Positions 1-8,444 of a DNA stretch of 64,000 bases are shown here, in pieces; the first letter of the stretch is position 1, and the number at the start of each line of letters is the position of its first letter. The stretch is from assembly GCA_963716685.1 (NCBI GenBank), contig CAVQTR010000003.1, positions 1,674,001 to 1,738,000 of the forward strand, given 5' to 3'. Source of the DNA: JALYXI01 sp963716685 (GTDB lineage: Bacteria; Acidobacteriota; Terriglobia; Bryobacterales; Bryobacteraceae). Below the pieces are notes generated by a model, which was not told where the DNA came from, did no database searches, and worked only from the letters and a program-made list of their open reading frames with translations. The position numbers and the translations under genes are program-made.

Positions 1-403
1 AGGTTCCGGACAGCATGCGAGCGCCATCCGGCAGCAGCGCGAACTGCCGCACCCAGCCCTGGGACAGACCGGCCTCCGGAGTCTGGCGCAGCGCTTCGCA
101 GAGGCGGGTCAGGTGGCCGGCGGTCCAGACGTCATCGATATCCAGGAACGCGACGAACTCCGCGGAAGCGGCGCGCAGGCCGAGATTCCGCGCGGCGGCC
201 GGGCCTTTTCGCGCCTGACGCAGGTAGCGAACGCTCGAGGCGCTCGCGTGGACCTTGTCGGCCAGATCGTCAGTGGATCCGTCGTCGACGATGATGATTT
301 CGAGGTCCGGCCGGTTTTGCAGCAGAATCGAATCGATGGCGCTTTCGTAGAAGCGGCTGCCGTTAAACGCGGGCACGATGACGCTGACGCCGGGGAGGGA
401 CAT
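1..403 (-). CDS. Family 2 glycosyltransferase (partial, C-terminus outside window)
   Basis: The reading frame opens with ATG at 403-401 and runs off the left edge without a stop. Residues 5-13 (GVSVIVPAF) and the following VDDGSTD form the GT2 nucleotide-sugar fold start. A later FLDIDD is the DXD-type metal/nucleotide site, and KGPAAARN is the conserved loop between them. These are inverting GT-A enzymes that move a sugar from a nucleotide donor, normally in the cytoplasm at the membrane. The start lies 6 bp after the stop of a similar GT2 gene, so both belong to one transcript with the HPr-kinase-like and PqqD-like genes. The two proteins align along their length (VDDGS.D, VRY, RGPA.ARN, FLD.DD), which indicates a tandem duplication. 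The acceptor cannot be told from sequence. Confidence 0.85.
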   Translation of the reverse strand, partial: MSLPGVSVIVPAFNGSRFYESAIDSILLQNRPDLEIIIVDDGSTDDLADKVHASASSVRYLRQARKGPAAARNLGLRAASAEFVAFLDIDDVWTAGHLTRLCEALRQTPEAGLSQGWVRQFALLPDGARMLSGT

Positions 404-409
404 TCGGAT

Positions 410-1192
410 CTAGAACTCCACCGGCTCGCGGCAGCCTTCGTCGAACGGACCGACGGTGCGCCCGATGTAATCCGGGAAGCCAATGCCGCGAGCCTGCACG
501 GCCGCGAGATCGACAGAGCCGGAGCGCATGCGGTCGAGGCGGCGCTTGTAGACCTGGATGGCGCCGAGCTCGACCACCGTTTTTCCGTTGGTCATGTTCT
601 CGTTGTGCCGATGATAAAGCAGGGAGACCGCAGGCACCTCCAGCTTCCGGACGCCCTGTTCCCAACAGCGAATGATCAGATCGAAATCTTCGCCGAAACG
701 GAGCCCTTCGTCGAAGAGGCCGCAGCGTTCGAAAACGTCGCGCCGGAACACACAGGCGCCCAGGTTGACGAAACGGTAGGCTTCGGAGCAGTAAGTGAGG
801 ACATCCTCCGATTCAGAAAGGAACTTGCGGATCAGCCCCTGGGCGATGCCGGCCTCCGGATCGGCCTCAAGGGCTGCGACCATGCGTTTCAAATGACCGC
901 GGGTCCAGCGGTCGTCCAGGTCGAGAAACGCGATGTATGTGCTTTGCGAGGAGCGGATGGCGGCGTTGCGGGCGCATGCCGGTCCGCGATGGTCCGTTTG
1001 CATGTAGCGGACATTGGCGGAATCGGAGTTAAGTTTGGACGACAGACCATCGTTCGATCCGTCATCCACCAGAACGACGTCGAGGTTCGCATAGTCCTGC
1101 GACTGAATGGAGGCGAGCCAGCCGTCGTAGAAGTGGGCCGCGTTGTGCGCGGGTGACACCACTGTAATCGAGTCGTTGTGGTGGTTAGGCAA
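410..1192 (-). CDS. Family 2 glycosyltransferase
   Basis: A 260-residue GT-A glycosyltransferase. Residues 8-15 (SITVVSPA) start the Rossmann-like half. VDDGSNDG near residue 41, RGPACARN near 69, and FLDLDDRW near 89-96 (the DXD site) are the GT2 motifs. A GEDFDLIIR segment near residue 167 corresponds to the ED motif that supplies the catalytic base in GT2 enzymes. The start is TTG at 1192-1190, which overlaps the stop of the upstream HPr-kinase-like gene by 8 bp. An internal GTG ten codons later is possible. It is a tandem paralogue of the partial gene to its left. Its place behind the PqqD/HPr-kinase-like pair suggests it glycosylates a product of that system or builds a surface glycan. 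That is inference. Confidence 0.87.
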   Translation of the reverse strand: MPNHHNDSITVVSPAHNAAHFYDGWLASIQSQDYANLDVVLVDDGSNDGLSSKLNSDSANVRYMQTDHRGPACARNAAIRSSQSTYIAFLDLDDRWTRGHLKRMVAALEADPEAGIAQGLIRKFLSESEDVLTYCSEAYRFVNLGACVFRRDVFERCGLFDEGLRFGEDFDLIIRCWEQGVRKLEVPAVSLLYHRHNENMTNGKTVVELGAIQVYKRRLDRMRSGSVDLAAVQARGIGFPDYIGRTVGPFDEGCREPVEF

Positions 1193-2303
1193 GGTGGGCC
1201 GCAGTCAGGACTCGCTCTTTGAGGTCACGGGAGTGATCGACACCAAGCGATTGTAATAACGACAGAATGGCGGAAGGAACCTGACGGATATCCGTTCCCA
1301 GCAGCAACCGGTAACAGGGTACGCTGCGCACCATGGCGCCGAAAAACCGGAGATCTTCACGCCCGCTGAACGGCAGCTGCGACATGGTGCTGGGCGCGAT
1401 GGCCATCAGCGCTTCACTGGAGGAACATTCGACCAGTGTGGTGTCGCGCGCGCCGGTGATGCGGGGAGCCAGCACCGCGCGCAGCGGAAAGCCCTCAATC
1501 AGTTTTTGCGCCCAGTTTCGATAGAGCGAAACGGCAACTTTCTCTCCTGATTCGCGGTGGTGGTTCATCACGTGAGGGGCGAGACCGGGGAAACGGTCGA
1601 GATCGGCCGTGGCGACCACCTTCGCAGTGCAGTACAGGCTGTGCACCTGGAAGGCGCCCGGAGCACTCGCGGTTACCATGCAGTAGTCATCCCCGGCATA
1701 GCGCAGGGGCGACGATAAACAGGAGAGGGCGGAGGTGGATTTTCCGGACCCGCCTTTGCCGGCGAGGAGGACGCCACCGGCTTCGGTTCCCACGGCCGCG
1801 GCATGGACAAACTGGCCGCCGCTGCGCCGGATGTGGCCATGCAGCAGGCTGCGGAAGGGAGCACATTGCTCGTAATACAGCACGGGAGAGGAATCGCGTT
1901 TCCAATAAAACGCGACCCTGCGCTCATGATCCACCAGGCTGAGCGTCCCGGTATCCGGGTGATAGTTCGCAGCGATGTTTCCCGCGTGGACATCGAGCAC
2001 TTCACCGCGCGGACCGGTGTAGTCAAACCACCAGTTGGTGAGCGTGAAGAGGTAAGCGCGCAGGACACGATTGCGCGGCGCCACTCGCCCGTCCCAGACC
2101 CACACGGTGAATCCACTTGCGCCGTCACGGGAGAAGGGCTGCGCAAGATGTTCGAGAGAAGCGGTTAGGGATTCAACGGTATCGCCGCCACAAAAGTTAA
2201 ACGTGATCTGGCGACCGCCGATGCGGAAACGGCGGCTGACGATCCCCTGTTCGCGCGCGGCTTCCTGACCATACTCCTCGAGCAGTTGCGCGAGCGAGGT
2301 CAC
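1185..2303 (-). CDS. HPr-kinase-like P-loop ATPase (HprK-related kinase)
   Basis: 372 residues. A Walker A loop, AGKGGSGKST, lies at about residues 181-190 and is followed by YAGDDY near 207, a layout like the C-terminal domain of HPr(Ser) kinase/phosphorylase. The N-terminal 160 residues are not the HprK N-domain. In this family such proteins are encoded next to a PqqD-like protein and a nucleotidyltransferase ('HPr-rel'-type systems) and in some lasso-peptide clusters, where a relative phosphorylates the peptide. The start is GTG, forming a GTGA overlap with the pqqD-like stop (2300-2303), so the pair is translationally coupled. No HPr or PTS gene is nearby, so a role in carbon catabolite control is unlikely. 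The substrate is unknown. Confidence 0.8.
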   Translation of the reverse strand: MTSLAQLLEEYGQEAAREQGIVSRRFRIGGRQITFNFCGGDTVESLTASLEHLAQPFSRDGASGFTVWVWDGRVAPRNRVLRAYLFTLTNWWFDYTGPRGEVLDVHAGNIAANYHPDTGTLSLVDHERRVAFYWKRDSSPVLYYEQCAPFRSLLHGHIRRSGGQFVHAAAVGTEAGGVLLAGKGGSGKSTSALSCLSSPLRYAGDDYCMVTASAPGAFQVHSLYCTAKVVATADLDRFPGLAPHVMNHHRESGEKVAVSLYRNWAQKLIEGFPLRAVLAPRITGARDTTLVECSSSEALMAIAPSTMSQLPFSGREDLRFFGAMVRSVPCYRLLLGTDIRQVPSAILSLLQSLGVDHSRDLKERVLTAAHLA

Positions 2304-2761
2304 TTCTGACGATCGTCCATCTTCGGGGCGGCTTCGAGCGGCTCAGGCCAGCCGCGATCGCCTACTTCATGGACGGGATCAAGCAGAAACAAGCTCTGCA
2401 GATCGTGATAAGCCTCAAGGCTGGGCGGCACAAACGGAAGCTTCACCGGACCGGCCTGCAGCTGCAGCGGCGGGCGCGGCGTCCGAACCTCCACCCGGGC
2501 GATAAGTTTTTCGCCTTCGAGGGCGGTCAGAAAAGGGCCCAAAGCTTTGCCAATATCTTCCGCGCTGCCCTGATACTTCATTTGCAGCGCTTCGGCCAGC
2601 TCCGGCGCGGTGGCTTCTCCGGTGAGCAGGACGAACGCATCGGCGGCTGCTCCCATCAGACTGTGATACGAACCTGTATCCAGGTGAATCGCGACGAGTT
2701 CGGCATCGAACTGCTCGTAAATCACGGACGGCGCATCGACCCGGAAGCAAACGTTCTCCAT
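2300..2761 (-). CDS. PqqD-family protein (RiPP recognition element-like)
   Basis: About 153 residues from the ATG at 2761-2759; a TTG 16 codons upstream would add residues that do not match the family. The first 90 residues match the PqqD fold: an early FRVD strand, then ELVAIHLDTGSYH (the typical 'N..T......N' position), a helix containing ADAFVLLTG and a winged-helix-like end. PqqD proteins bind leader peptides and present them to a radical SAM maturase. A radical SAM gene lies just upstream on the same strand. The C-terminal extension of about 60 residues is proline-rich and has no family match I recognise. It overlaps the HPr-kinase-like gene by 4 bp. No leader or precursor peptide was found in the adjacent 130-bp gap. 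Confidence 0.8.
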   Translation of the reverse strand: MENVCFRVDAPSVIYEQFDAELVAIHLDTGSYHSLMGAAADAFVLLTGEATAPELAEALQMKYQGSAEDIGKALGPFLTALEGEKLIARVEVRTPRPPLQLQAGPVKLPFVPPSLEAYHDLQSLFLLDPVHEVGDRGWPEPLEAAPKMDDRQK

Positions 2762-2890
2762 CAGACGAGTGTAACTTTCGGCTCCAATTTTTCCAAGCCG
2801 GACCCGCAAATCTTATCTGTCAAAGTTTGTAGTACGGGAGTTTTCTTACAGGCTTGAAATGTTATTACCACTTAGGGCTGAATAATGCCG

Positions 2891-4252
2891 CTAACAAACC
2901 CACGATGGCAGCCAGTGACTGGTGGAATCGCCGGGCGTTTGCCTTCCGGCAGGCACGCTTCCGTGAAAATCCAGGGTCAATTCCTGACAGACGGGACGCT
3001 CCGCAACTGTGAAGGGAAAGCTCAGCCGCTGCCATCCGCTGGCAGTGAGCGCACGCGCCTCCGCGCGATACTCACCGGGCGCAGGTACGGTGCAGAAAAC
3101 CGCTGTATCGATGCCAAAGCGGAAAATCCGCCCGGAAACTCCGAACGGAGGGGTGACGCCCTCCGGCTCGCCGATTTGCGCCGGGACGACGCCGATCTGC
3201 GCGAACCGCATTCCCTGAGCGCCTGTGGGCATAATGCTCAGGATGTACTTCGGCCTTGCGTTCGCTTCGATCTCGGAGGCCGTCAGCCAGCGGCCGGAAT
3301 CGCGCAGACTTTCAAATTGGTGGCACGTAGAGCAGGGAATGGAGGGATCGGCAGAAGCCTGGCCGGTCAGCATTTCGCGGGCTCGTCGCATTTTCGGGCT
3401 GGTCATGCTTTGCGCAAGACCGTCGGTGAAGGCGTTGCTGCCGAAGTCACCCCAGTAATTGACGCAGCAGCCGAGGAGTTTGCCATCCCAGTTGACAACG
3501 GGCGCATGCCAGAGCTGACTGCAGATATCGCGCGTGTATTCCACACCCTTCTGCTCTTTGTATTCGTCGCGGTTCGCGGCGCCGAGACCCGTTTGGATTC
3601 TAACCAGTTCGGGCTGGCCCACCGGTGAATGATCGGCATCCCAGGAGAGGCGCGGCACAAACTCCATCCCGCGGCTGGCAGCCATTTGGCGCGCCTGTTC
3701 CAGTTCATGTTCGTTGTGACCAAAGACAACGAACTGCCAGTAGAGCATCGGGAAGGCGGTGCCGAAGCGCCGCTTGTATTCGAGAATGCGGTCGATGTGG
3801 CCCAGGACTTTTTCGAAGTTGCCATTCCTGCGGTACTGCGAGTAAGTGGCGTTGCTGGCGCCATCGATGGAGCAGGTAAGCGCGCGGACGCGGTAGCGCA
3901 CCACCGCTTCCAGAGCTTCTTCGCGCGCAAAGTTGAGATTCACGCCGTTATTGCCGCTCACGACAACCTTGCGACGCCAGGCGGCTTCGAGCAGTTCCGG
4001 CAGATGCGGGTTCAGAAACATCTCGCCGTAATTGGAGAGTTCCACCTCGGCCAGATCCGGATTGGCGTCGAGAAGAGCCTCGAAATCCGCGACCTTGAGG
4101 TGCCCGGCGCCGAGAACGGGACGGGTGCGGCCGTCCGCCGTTGGACAGAGGGGACAGGCCAGTTGACAGTGGGAAGAAGCGTCGATCTGAACGGCACGGG
4201 GACCGGCGCTGGCCATTGGCACCAGAATAACAGGCAAACGGATCAGCTTCAC
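2891..4252 (-). CDS. Radical SAM protein with SPASM-like auxiliary cluster domain
   Basis: 453 residues. The CxxxCxxC triad that binds the SAM-cleaving [4Fe-4S] cluster is C29, C33 and C36. ELSNYGEMFLNP near 71-82 is the SAM-binding region. Further cysteines at 244, 262, 263, 307 and 310 have SPASM-like spacing, so one or two auxiliary clusters are likely. SPASM enzymes typically modify peptides; other members act on sugars or aminoglycosides. Residues from about 345 to the end form an extra domain of about 105 residues without cysteines until the last residue. It looks beta-rich and I do not recognise it. The start is GTG at 4252; an in-frame ATG 12 codons later (MASAGP) is an alternative. 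It precedes the pqqD-like gene by 130 bp and is divergent from the 2OG oxygenase. Confidence 0.83.
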   Translation of the reverse strand: MKLIRLPVILVPMASAGPRAVQIDASSHCQLACPLCPTADGRTRPVLGAGHLKVADFEALLDANPDLAEVELSNYGEMFLNPHLPELLEAAWRRKVVVSGNNGVNLNFAREEALEAVVRYRVRALTCSIDGASNATYSQYRRNGNFEKVLGHIDRILEYKRRFGTAFPMLYWQFVVFGHNEHELEQARQMAASRGMEFVPRLSWDADHSPVGQPELVRIQTGLGAANRDEYKEQKGVEYTRDICSQLWHAPVVNWDGKLLGCCVNYWGDFGSNAFTDGLAQSMTSPKMRRAREMLTGQASADPSIPCSTCHQFESLRDSGRWLTASEIEANARPKYILSIMPTGAQGMRFAQIGVVPAQIGEPEGVTPPFGVSGRIFRFGIDTAVFCTVPAPGEYRAEARALTASGWQRLSFPFTVAERPVCQELTLDFHGSVPAGRQTPGDSTSHWLPSWVC

Positions 4253-4328
4253 TTCGGGCGGGGATTGCCGCTTGACAAGCGCGCCGCCGTTGGGGTGGAC
4301 TGAATCGACTACAGGAGAACCGTCGCGT

Positions 4329-5135
4329 ATGGCGACTGAGACCGCGGGAAATTCATCGAAGATCGACGGTTTGACGGGATCCGCTCGCGAACTGTTGTGT
4401 TATTGCCCGGAGCCGAAAGCCCTCCTGGAAACCGCACTCCGGCACCGGCGAGCGTTCGAGGGAGCCACCCCTTTCCGGCACATCGCCATCGATGGCCTGT
4501 TTCCCGAAAGCGTGTTGCAGGCGGTGGTGGCAGAGCTGCCGTCGCGCGATGCAGAGCAGTGGACCCGATGGGGCTCCGGCTCTGCCGTGGAAGACGCGGA
4601 TGTTTCAATCAAAATGGGCATCTCACGCGAGGCGCTGGTGGGTCCCGTGACGAGGAACTTTTTGCTGCAGCTGAATTCGGCGCTGTTCCTGCAGTTCCTC
4701 AGCATTCTAAGCGGCGCGGGGCCGAACTCCCTGCATGGCGATCCGACATTTCGCGGCGGCGGTTTGCATTCCACCGGTTCCGGCGGACGGCTGCTGGTGC
4801 ATACCGACACCGAGCGCCACCCGCTGGGCGCTCCCTTCTGCCAGAAGCTGAACATCATCATCTACCTGAACCGGGACTGGCCGGAGGAGTATGGGGGCCA
4901 CCTGGAACTCTGGTCGCGCAATGGCGCCGAATGCGTGCAGCGCATTGCTCCTGTTTTTAACCGGACGGTGATTTTCGAATCCGGGACCGACACATTTCAC
5001 GGCCATCCGCGCCCACTGACTTGTCCGCCGGGCCGTTTTCGGAACTCGCTGGCGGCGTATTACTACTGTTTGAACCGTTCAATGGATGAGCACTATACCG
5101 GATTTCAAACGCAGGTGAATTGGATTCAAAGTTGA
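4329..5135 (+). CDS. 2-oxoglutarate/Fe(II)-dependent oxygenase
   Basis: 268 residues from the ATG at 4329, chosen because AGGAG at 4313-4317 gives good spacing; an upstream in-frame start at 4272 has no such site. The double-stranded beta-helix shows the iron triad: H158 and D160 (LLVHTD), and H224 or H226 (DTFHGHP). R236/R238 (GRFRNS) is well placed to bind the 2-oxoglutarate carboxylate. This matches the prolyl-4-hydroxylase-like 2OG-Fe(II) superfamily, which hydroxylates peptides or small molecules. KLNIIIYLN and EYGGHLELW are typical of that group. The gene is divergent from the radical SAM gene and converges on the nucleotidyltransferase gene, with 2 bp between the stops. Hydroxylation of a modified peptide or a glycan precursor is an inference from context. 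Confidence 0.85.
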   Translation: MATETAGNSSKIDGLTGSARELLCYCPEPKALLETALRHRRAFEGATPFRHIAIDGLFPESVLQAVVAELPSRDAEQWTRWGSGSAVEDADVSIKMGISREALVGPVTRNFLLQLNSALFLQFLSILSGAGPNSLHGDPTFRGGGLHSTGSGGRLLVHTDTERHPLGAPFCQKLNIIIYLNRDWPEEYGGHLELWSRNGAECVQRIAPVFNRTVIFESGTDTFHGHPRPLTCPPGRFRNSLAAYYYCLNRSMDEHYTGFQTQVNWIQS

Positions 5136-5137
5136 CG

Positions 5138-6382
5138 CTATCCGCCGTATTTCATGCGGGCGAGCGCGCGAATGGCGAGCAAGTGCCGCGGGCCGGTTTT
5201 TTGAATCGCGCCGAACAGTGAGCGAAGCCGGCGCGTCAGGGGGACTTCCTCGCCATCCAGTTTCTCTTCCATGGAGCGCATGAGGCCGCGATAGTCCTGC
5301 CAGTTCGACCATGCTCCGGCGAGGATCTGCCGGGCCGGCCGGGAGTGGGTGAGATAGAGCAGGTCTTTGCTGACGGGCCCTTTCCCGACCTGATAGAAGA
5401 ACAGTTCGCGCAGGCCTTCCGCGATGCGGCGCTCTTTGGGCCTGGCGGGCCCGGACAGTAGTGCGGCTGCTTCTTTCACGCCCGTGGCGTTTGCATCGAG
5501 CGACTGGAGGATGCCCGTCAGCGCCAGCAGGGGGATGTGGCTTTGCAGCTGCGCGGCATTTCGGCATGCAGTCTCGAGCGTTCCCCGCGCGGCGAGGCAC
5601 TCGCATGAGAGGCGGATATCGAACAGGTCCCTGCACATGGTATCGACGGCGAGATTTTCCCGAATGGCGTGGCGGGCGGTGAGAACGATAGCGTCTTCCG
5701 GACTGACGATGCGAACCGGAGTGTTGAACAGCTTCACGGAATCGGAGCGCCGCAGGAGCGCCGCGGGTTCCATGCCCGGGATGCCGACGGACCAGTGCAG
5801 ATCGACCTCGAAGCCATCGGGGGCGTAAAGGACGATTGCCTTGTTGCCGGAGAACCCAGGGCAGTTATCGAGAAAGCGATCGAGCCGCTCGGGATGGTGG
5901 GCTTCGAGAGCGGTGAGGCCGAGGGCGGAAAGGCTCTGGAGCGCCGCTGCCAGATGCTGCTTTTCGATCAGGATGTCGGCATCTTTAATGCTGCGTTTCC
6001 CCGGGGACGGATAGAGCCTGGCCATGGAAGCCAAACCTTTGAAGGCGGCGGCCGGGATTCCGCCGCTTTCCAGATGACCGAGGGCGGCAAGGCCCTTTGA
6101 TGCACGCGAGGCGGAAAGCGCAAACGTGGCGATGGAGGCGCGCCGAAATTCGCGCCATTCGCCTTCGGGGGGCTGACACTGCTGGGCCGGAATGGCGTCC
6201 GCCAGTTGCGAACTGACGCTCCACGTTTTGGCTGACTGGAAGGCGAGCGGCCATGTGCCAGCGGCGGAGAGTGCCTGTGCCGCCTGTCTCGCGACTGCCG
6301 CATCTGCCAGCAGAATTCCCACCAGGCAGCCGCGCGGCGTGCTGAGGAGCGAATCGCTCAAGTTGTTAGAATAACGGGTCAT
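5138..6382 (-). CDS. Nucleotidyltransferase-fold family protein (NTP_transf_5-like)
   Basis: 414 residues. AAAFKGLA at 111-118 and the KDADILIE segment at 133-140 match the 'KG...R..DiDlLv' signature of uncharacterised polymerase-beta-like nucleotidyltransferases; D134 and D136 are the likely metal ligands. FEVDLHWSVG further on is also typical. The rest is helical. Members of this family recur beside PqqD-like and HPr-kinase-like genes, as here, and a nucleotidyltransferase also occurs in paeninodin-type lasso clusters. The nucleotide and the target are unknown. The ATG (6382-6380) overlaps the ATG of the divergent glycosyltransferase gene (6381-6383) by two bases, so its promoter would have to lie inside its neighbour unless translation starts further in. 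Confidence 0.78.
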   Translation of the reverse strand: MTRYSNNLSDSLLSTPRGCLVGILLADAAVARQAAQALSAAGTWPLAFQSAKTWSVSSQLADAIPAQQCQPPEGEWREFRRASIATFALSASRASKGLAALGHLESGGIPAAAFKGLASMARLYPSPGKRSIKDADILIEKQHLAAALQSLSALGLTALEAHHPERLDRFLDNCPGFSGNKAIVLYAPDGFEVDLHWSVGIPGMEPAALLRRSDSVKLFNTPVRIVSPEDAIVLTARHAIRENLAVDTMCRDLFDIRLSCECLAARGTLETACRNAAQLQSHIPLLALTGILQSLDANATGVKEAAALLSGPARPKERRIAEGLRELFFYQVGKGPVSKDLLYLTHSRPARQILAGAWSNWQDYRGLMRSMEEKLDGEEVPLTRRLRSLFGAIQKTGPRHLLAIRALARMKYGG

Positions 6383-8444
6383 GGCGTCGGTTGCATTGGT
6401 CTCTTACGACGTGCAGACAGTAAGAGGACACGCGGGCGGTGTCGGCGCTTTTGTCACTCATTTCGCGAGACTGCTGAGGGACGCGGGGGAGGACGTGTCG
6501 ATTATTTTCGTCTCCGCTTCGACGTCTGCTGTATCGATCGACCGCGAATGGAAGGAACGCTATACCGCCTGGGGGATAGATGTTCTGGAAGTGCATACTC
6601 CGCCGGCGGCGGCGGACCGCTGGCGAGAAGCGTGGCCGGCGCGTCTGTCGGAAGAGCTTTCGCCGCACTTGTTCCGCTTTGATGTGGTGTATCTGCAGGA
6701 CTGGGCGAACGCCGGCTTCCGCGCTATCCGGGAGCGCCGATTCTCCTCGCGACGCGCGCCGGTGTTTGTCACCGTGCTGCACGGGCCTTCGCGCTGGGTG
6801 CGCTTTGGGAACCGGCAGCTTCCCGCCATTCCCGACGATGTGCAGATTGAATATGTGGAGCGCTACAGCGCGGAGCACAGCGACCACGTTGTGGCGCCGA
6901 GCCGCTATCTGGCAGGCTGGCTGAAGAACGATGGCTGGCGGTTCCGGCGCGAGCCTGAGGTGCTTGGCTTGCCGTACTTCGGGGAGCGCGCGCGGGAGGG
7001 TGGCAGTGCGGCCGCGGACGCGCGGGTGATTCGGCGGCTGGTGTTCTTCGGGCGGCTGGAGATTCGTAAGGGATTCGAGATTTTCAGCGAAGCGCTGCGG
7101 ATGCTTTGTGACGGCGATCCGGTTGCGCTGAGCGCGGTGGAAGAGATCATTCTGCTGGGGCAGGAACGGGAGCCGGGCAGCGTGGCGGCGTTGCGCCGGT
7201 TGCTGGCCGTGACGGGTGTTGCGGTAGTCCATCTGCCGAACCTGGACACGGGGTCGGCAGTGAGCTATCTGGCGGCGCATGCTTCGACGGCTCTGGTGGT
7301 GATTCCGAGTCCGTTTGAGAACTTCCCTTATGCGGTGATGGAGGCGCTCTCGATTCAGGGACTCAATGTGATTTGCTCGCGCGGCGGCGGGATCCCGGAG
7401 GTGGTTGGTTCGGCGGGCGAGGGACAGCTGTTCGAGCCTGTCGCGCCGGCGCTGGCTGCGATGATTGCGGAGCGGCTGTCGCACCCGATGCAGGCGGAAG
7501 AGTTGGCGGTTTATGACAGCGCGGCGGCGAATGCGCGGTGGCTCGCTTTCCATCGCGATGTTTGCGCAGGACGTTCTTCGGTTGAGGCTGGGGGAAGCCG
7601 CCGGCCCAGCGTTGACGTGTGCATTCCGTATTACAACAAGGGCCGGTATCTTCGCGAGCTGCTGGTTGCTCTGGCGGGGCAGAGCGAGAAGAATTTCGGC
7701 GTGATTGCGATTGACGATGGTTCGACGGATGCGCTGTCGCGGGCGGAGTTCGATGCCGCGGCGGGCGAGTATGCGCGGCGTGGCTGGCAGTTTGTGCGGC
7801 AGGCGAATGCCTTTGTGGATGCGGCGAGGGATTGCGCGGCGCAGATGTCGCGGGCGGATTACCTGTTGTTTCTGGATGCCGATGACGTTCCCACGCCCAA
7901 CGCGGTGGAACGATTGCTCGACGCGGCTGGACGATCGGGCGTGGATTGCCTGCTTTCAGGCGGCTGGCTGTTGGATGCGGAGGGTGCGCCGGATCGGAGC
8001 GGGGTCGCGTATATGCCGCTGGGTCCGGACATGCTGGGGGGCCTGGTCGATCCGATGGTTCTCGGGCTGCCGATGATTTTGGTGCGGCGCGCAGCTTTCG
8101 AAAAGGTGGGCGGATATCGCGAATGCCGCGGAGCGGGGCACGAGGATTGGGAGTTTCAGATTCGTTTGCTGCAGGCGGGCTGCGAGAGCGATGTGCTTCC
8201 GGAGTACCTGCTTCACTTCCGGCGTTCCGCCGACGGGCTCACCAATACCGGAGAAGTGTTCCCGGCGCAGCAGCGGCTGACTGGCGCGTATGATGCGGCG
8301 TTGCGGGAAGTCGGGATGGCGGGGCTGGCGGCCGTTCTGTTCCACTTGGATCGGCACTGTGAGGAATTGCAGGAGAAGCTTCGGCGGAATGTTCCGCTTT
8401 CGCTGCGCATGCGGCTTCATGAGCAGCAGGGCGTCCGGCGTTGA
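6381..8444 (+). CDS. Two-domain GT4-GT2 glycosyltransferase
   Basis: 687 residues. Residues 1-390 are a GT-B glycosyltransferase of family 4: GGVGAFVTHFARLL at the N-terminus, FFGRLEIRKGFEIF at 222-235 (start of the donor domain), and the EX7E pair E313/E321 in SPFENFPYAVMEAL. From about residue 410 a GT2 domain follows: VDVCIPYYN, IDDGSTD near 445, and the DXD site FLDADD near 497-502, then GHEDWEFQIRL as the ED motif. Such fusions probably add two sugars in sequence. The start is supported by an exact counterpart (MARVALVTHDVQT) in the inverted paralogue at 12410-14506. The stop overlaps the TTG start of the acyltransferase gene (TTGA, 8441-8444). Confidence 0.88.
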   Translation: MASVALVSYDVQTVRGHAGGVGAFVTHFARLLRDAGEDVSIIFVSASTSAVSIDREWKERYTAWGIDVLEVHTPPAAADRWREAWPARLSEELSPHLFRFDVVYLQDWANAGFRAIRERRFSSRRAPVFVTVLHGPSRWVRFGNRQLPAIPDDVQIEYVERYSAEHSDHVVAPSRYLAGWLKNDGWRFRREPEVLGLPYFGERAREGGSAAADARVIRRLVFFGRLEIRKGFEIFSEALRMLCDGDPVALSAVEEIILLGQEREPGSVAALRRLLAVTGVAVVHLPNLDTGSAVSYLAAHASTALVVIPSPFENFPYAVMEALSIQGLNVICSRGGGIPEVVGSAGEGQLFEPVAPALAAMIAERLSHPMQAEELAVYDSAAANARWLAFHRDVCAGRSSVEAGGSRRPSVDVCIPYYNKGRYLRELLVALAGQSEKNFGVIAIDDGSTDALSRAEFDAAAGEYARRGWQFVRQANAFVDAARDCAAQMSRADYLLFLDADDVPTPNAVERLLDAAGRSGVDCLLSGGWLLDAEGAPDRSGVAYMPLGPDMLGGLVDPMVLGLPMILVRRAAFEKVGGYRECRGAGHEDWEFQIRLLQAGCESDVLPEYLLHFRRSADGLTNTGEVFPAQQRLTGAYDAALREVGMAGLAAVLFHLDRHCEELQEKLRRNVPLSLRMRLHEQQGVRR

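Noticed and set aside
2795..2823. TTGACA on the minus strand (2823-2818) as a -35 element for the PqqD-like gene
   Set aside because: No TATAAT-like hexamer occurs at 15-19 bp spacing, so a promoter call is not supported.
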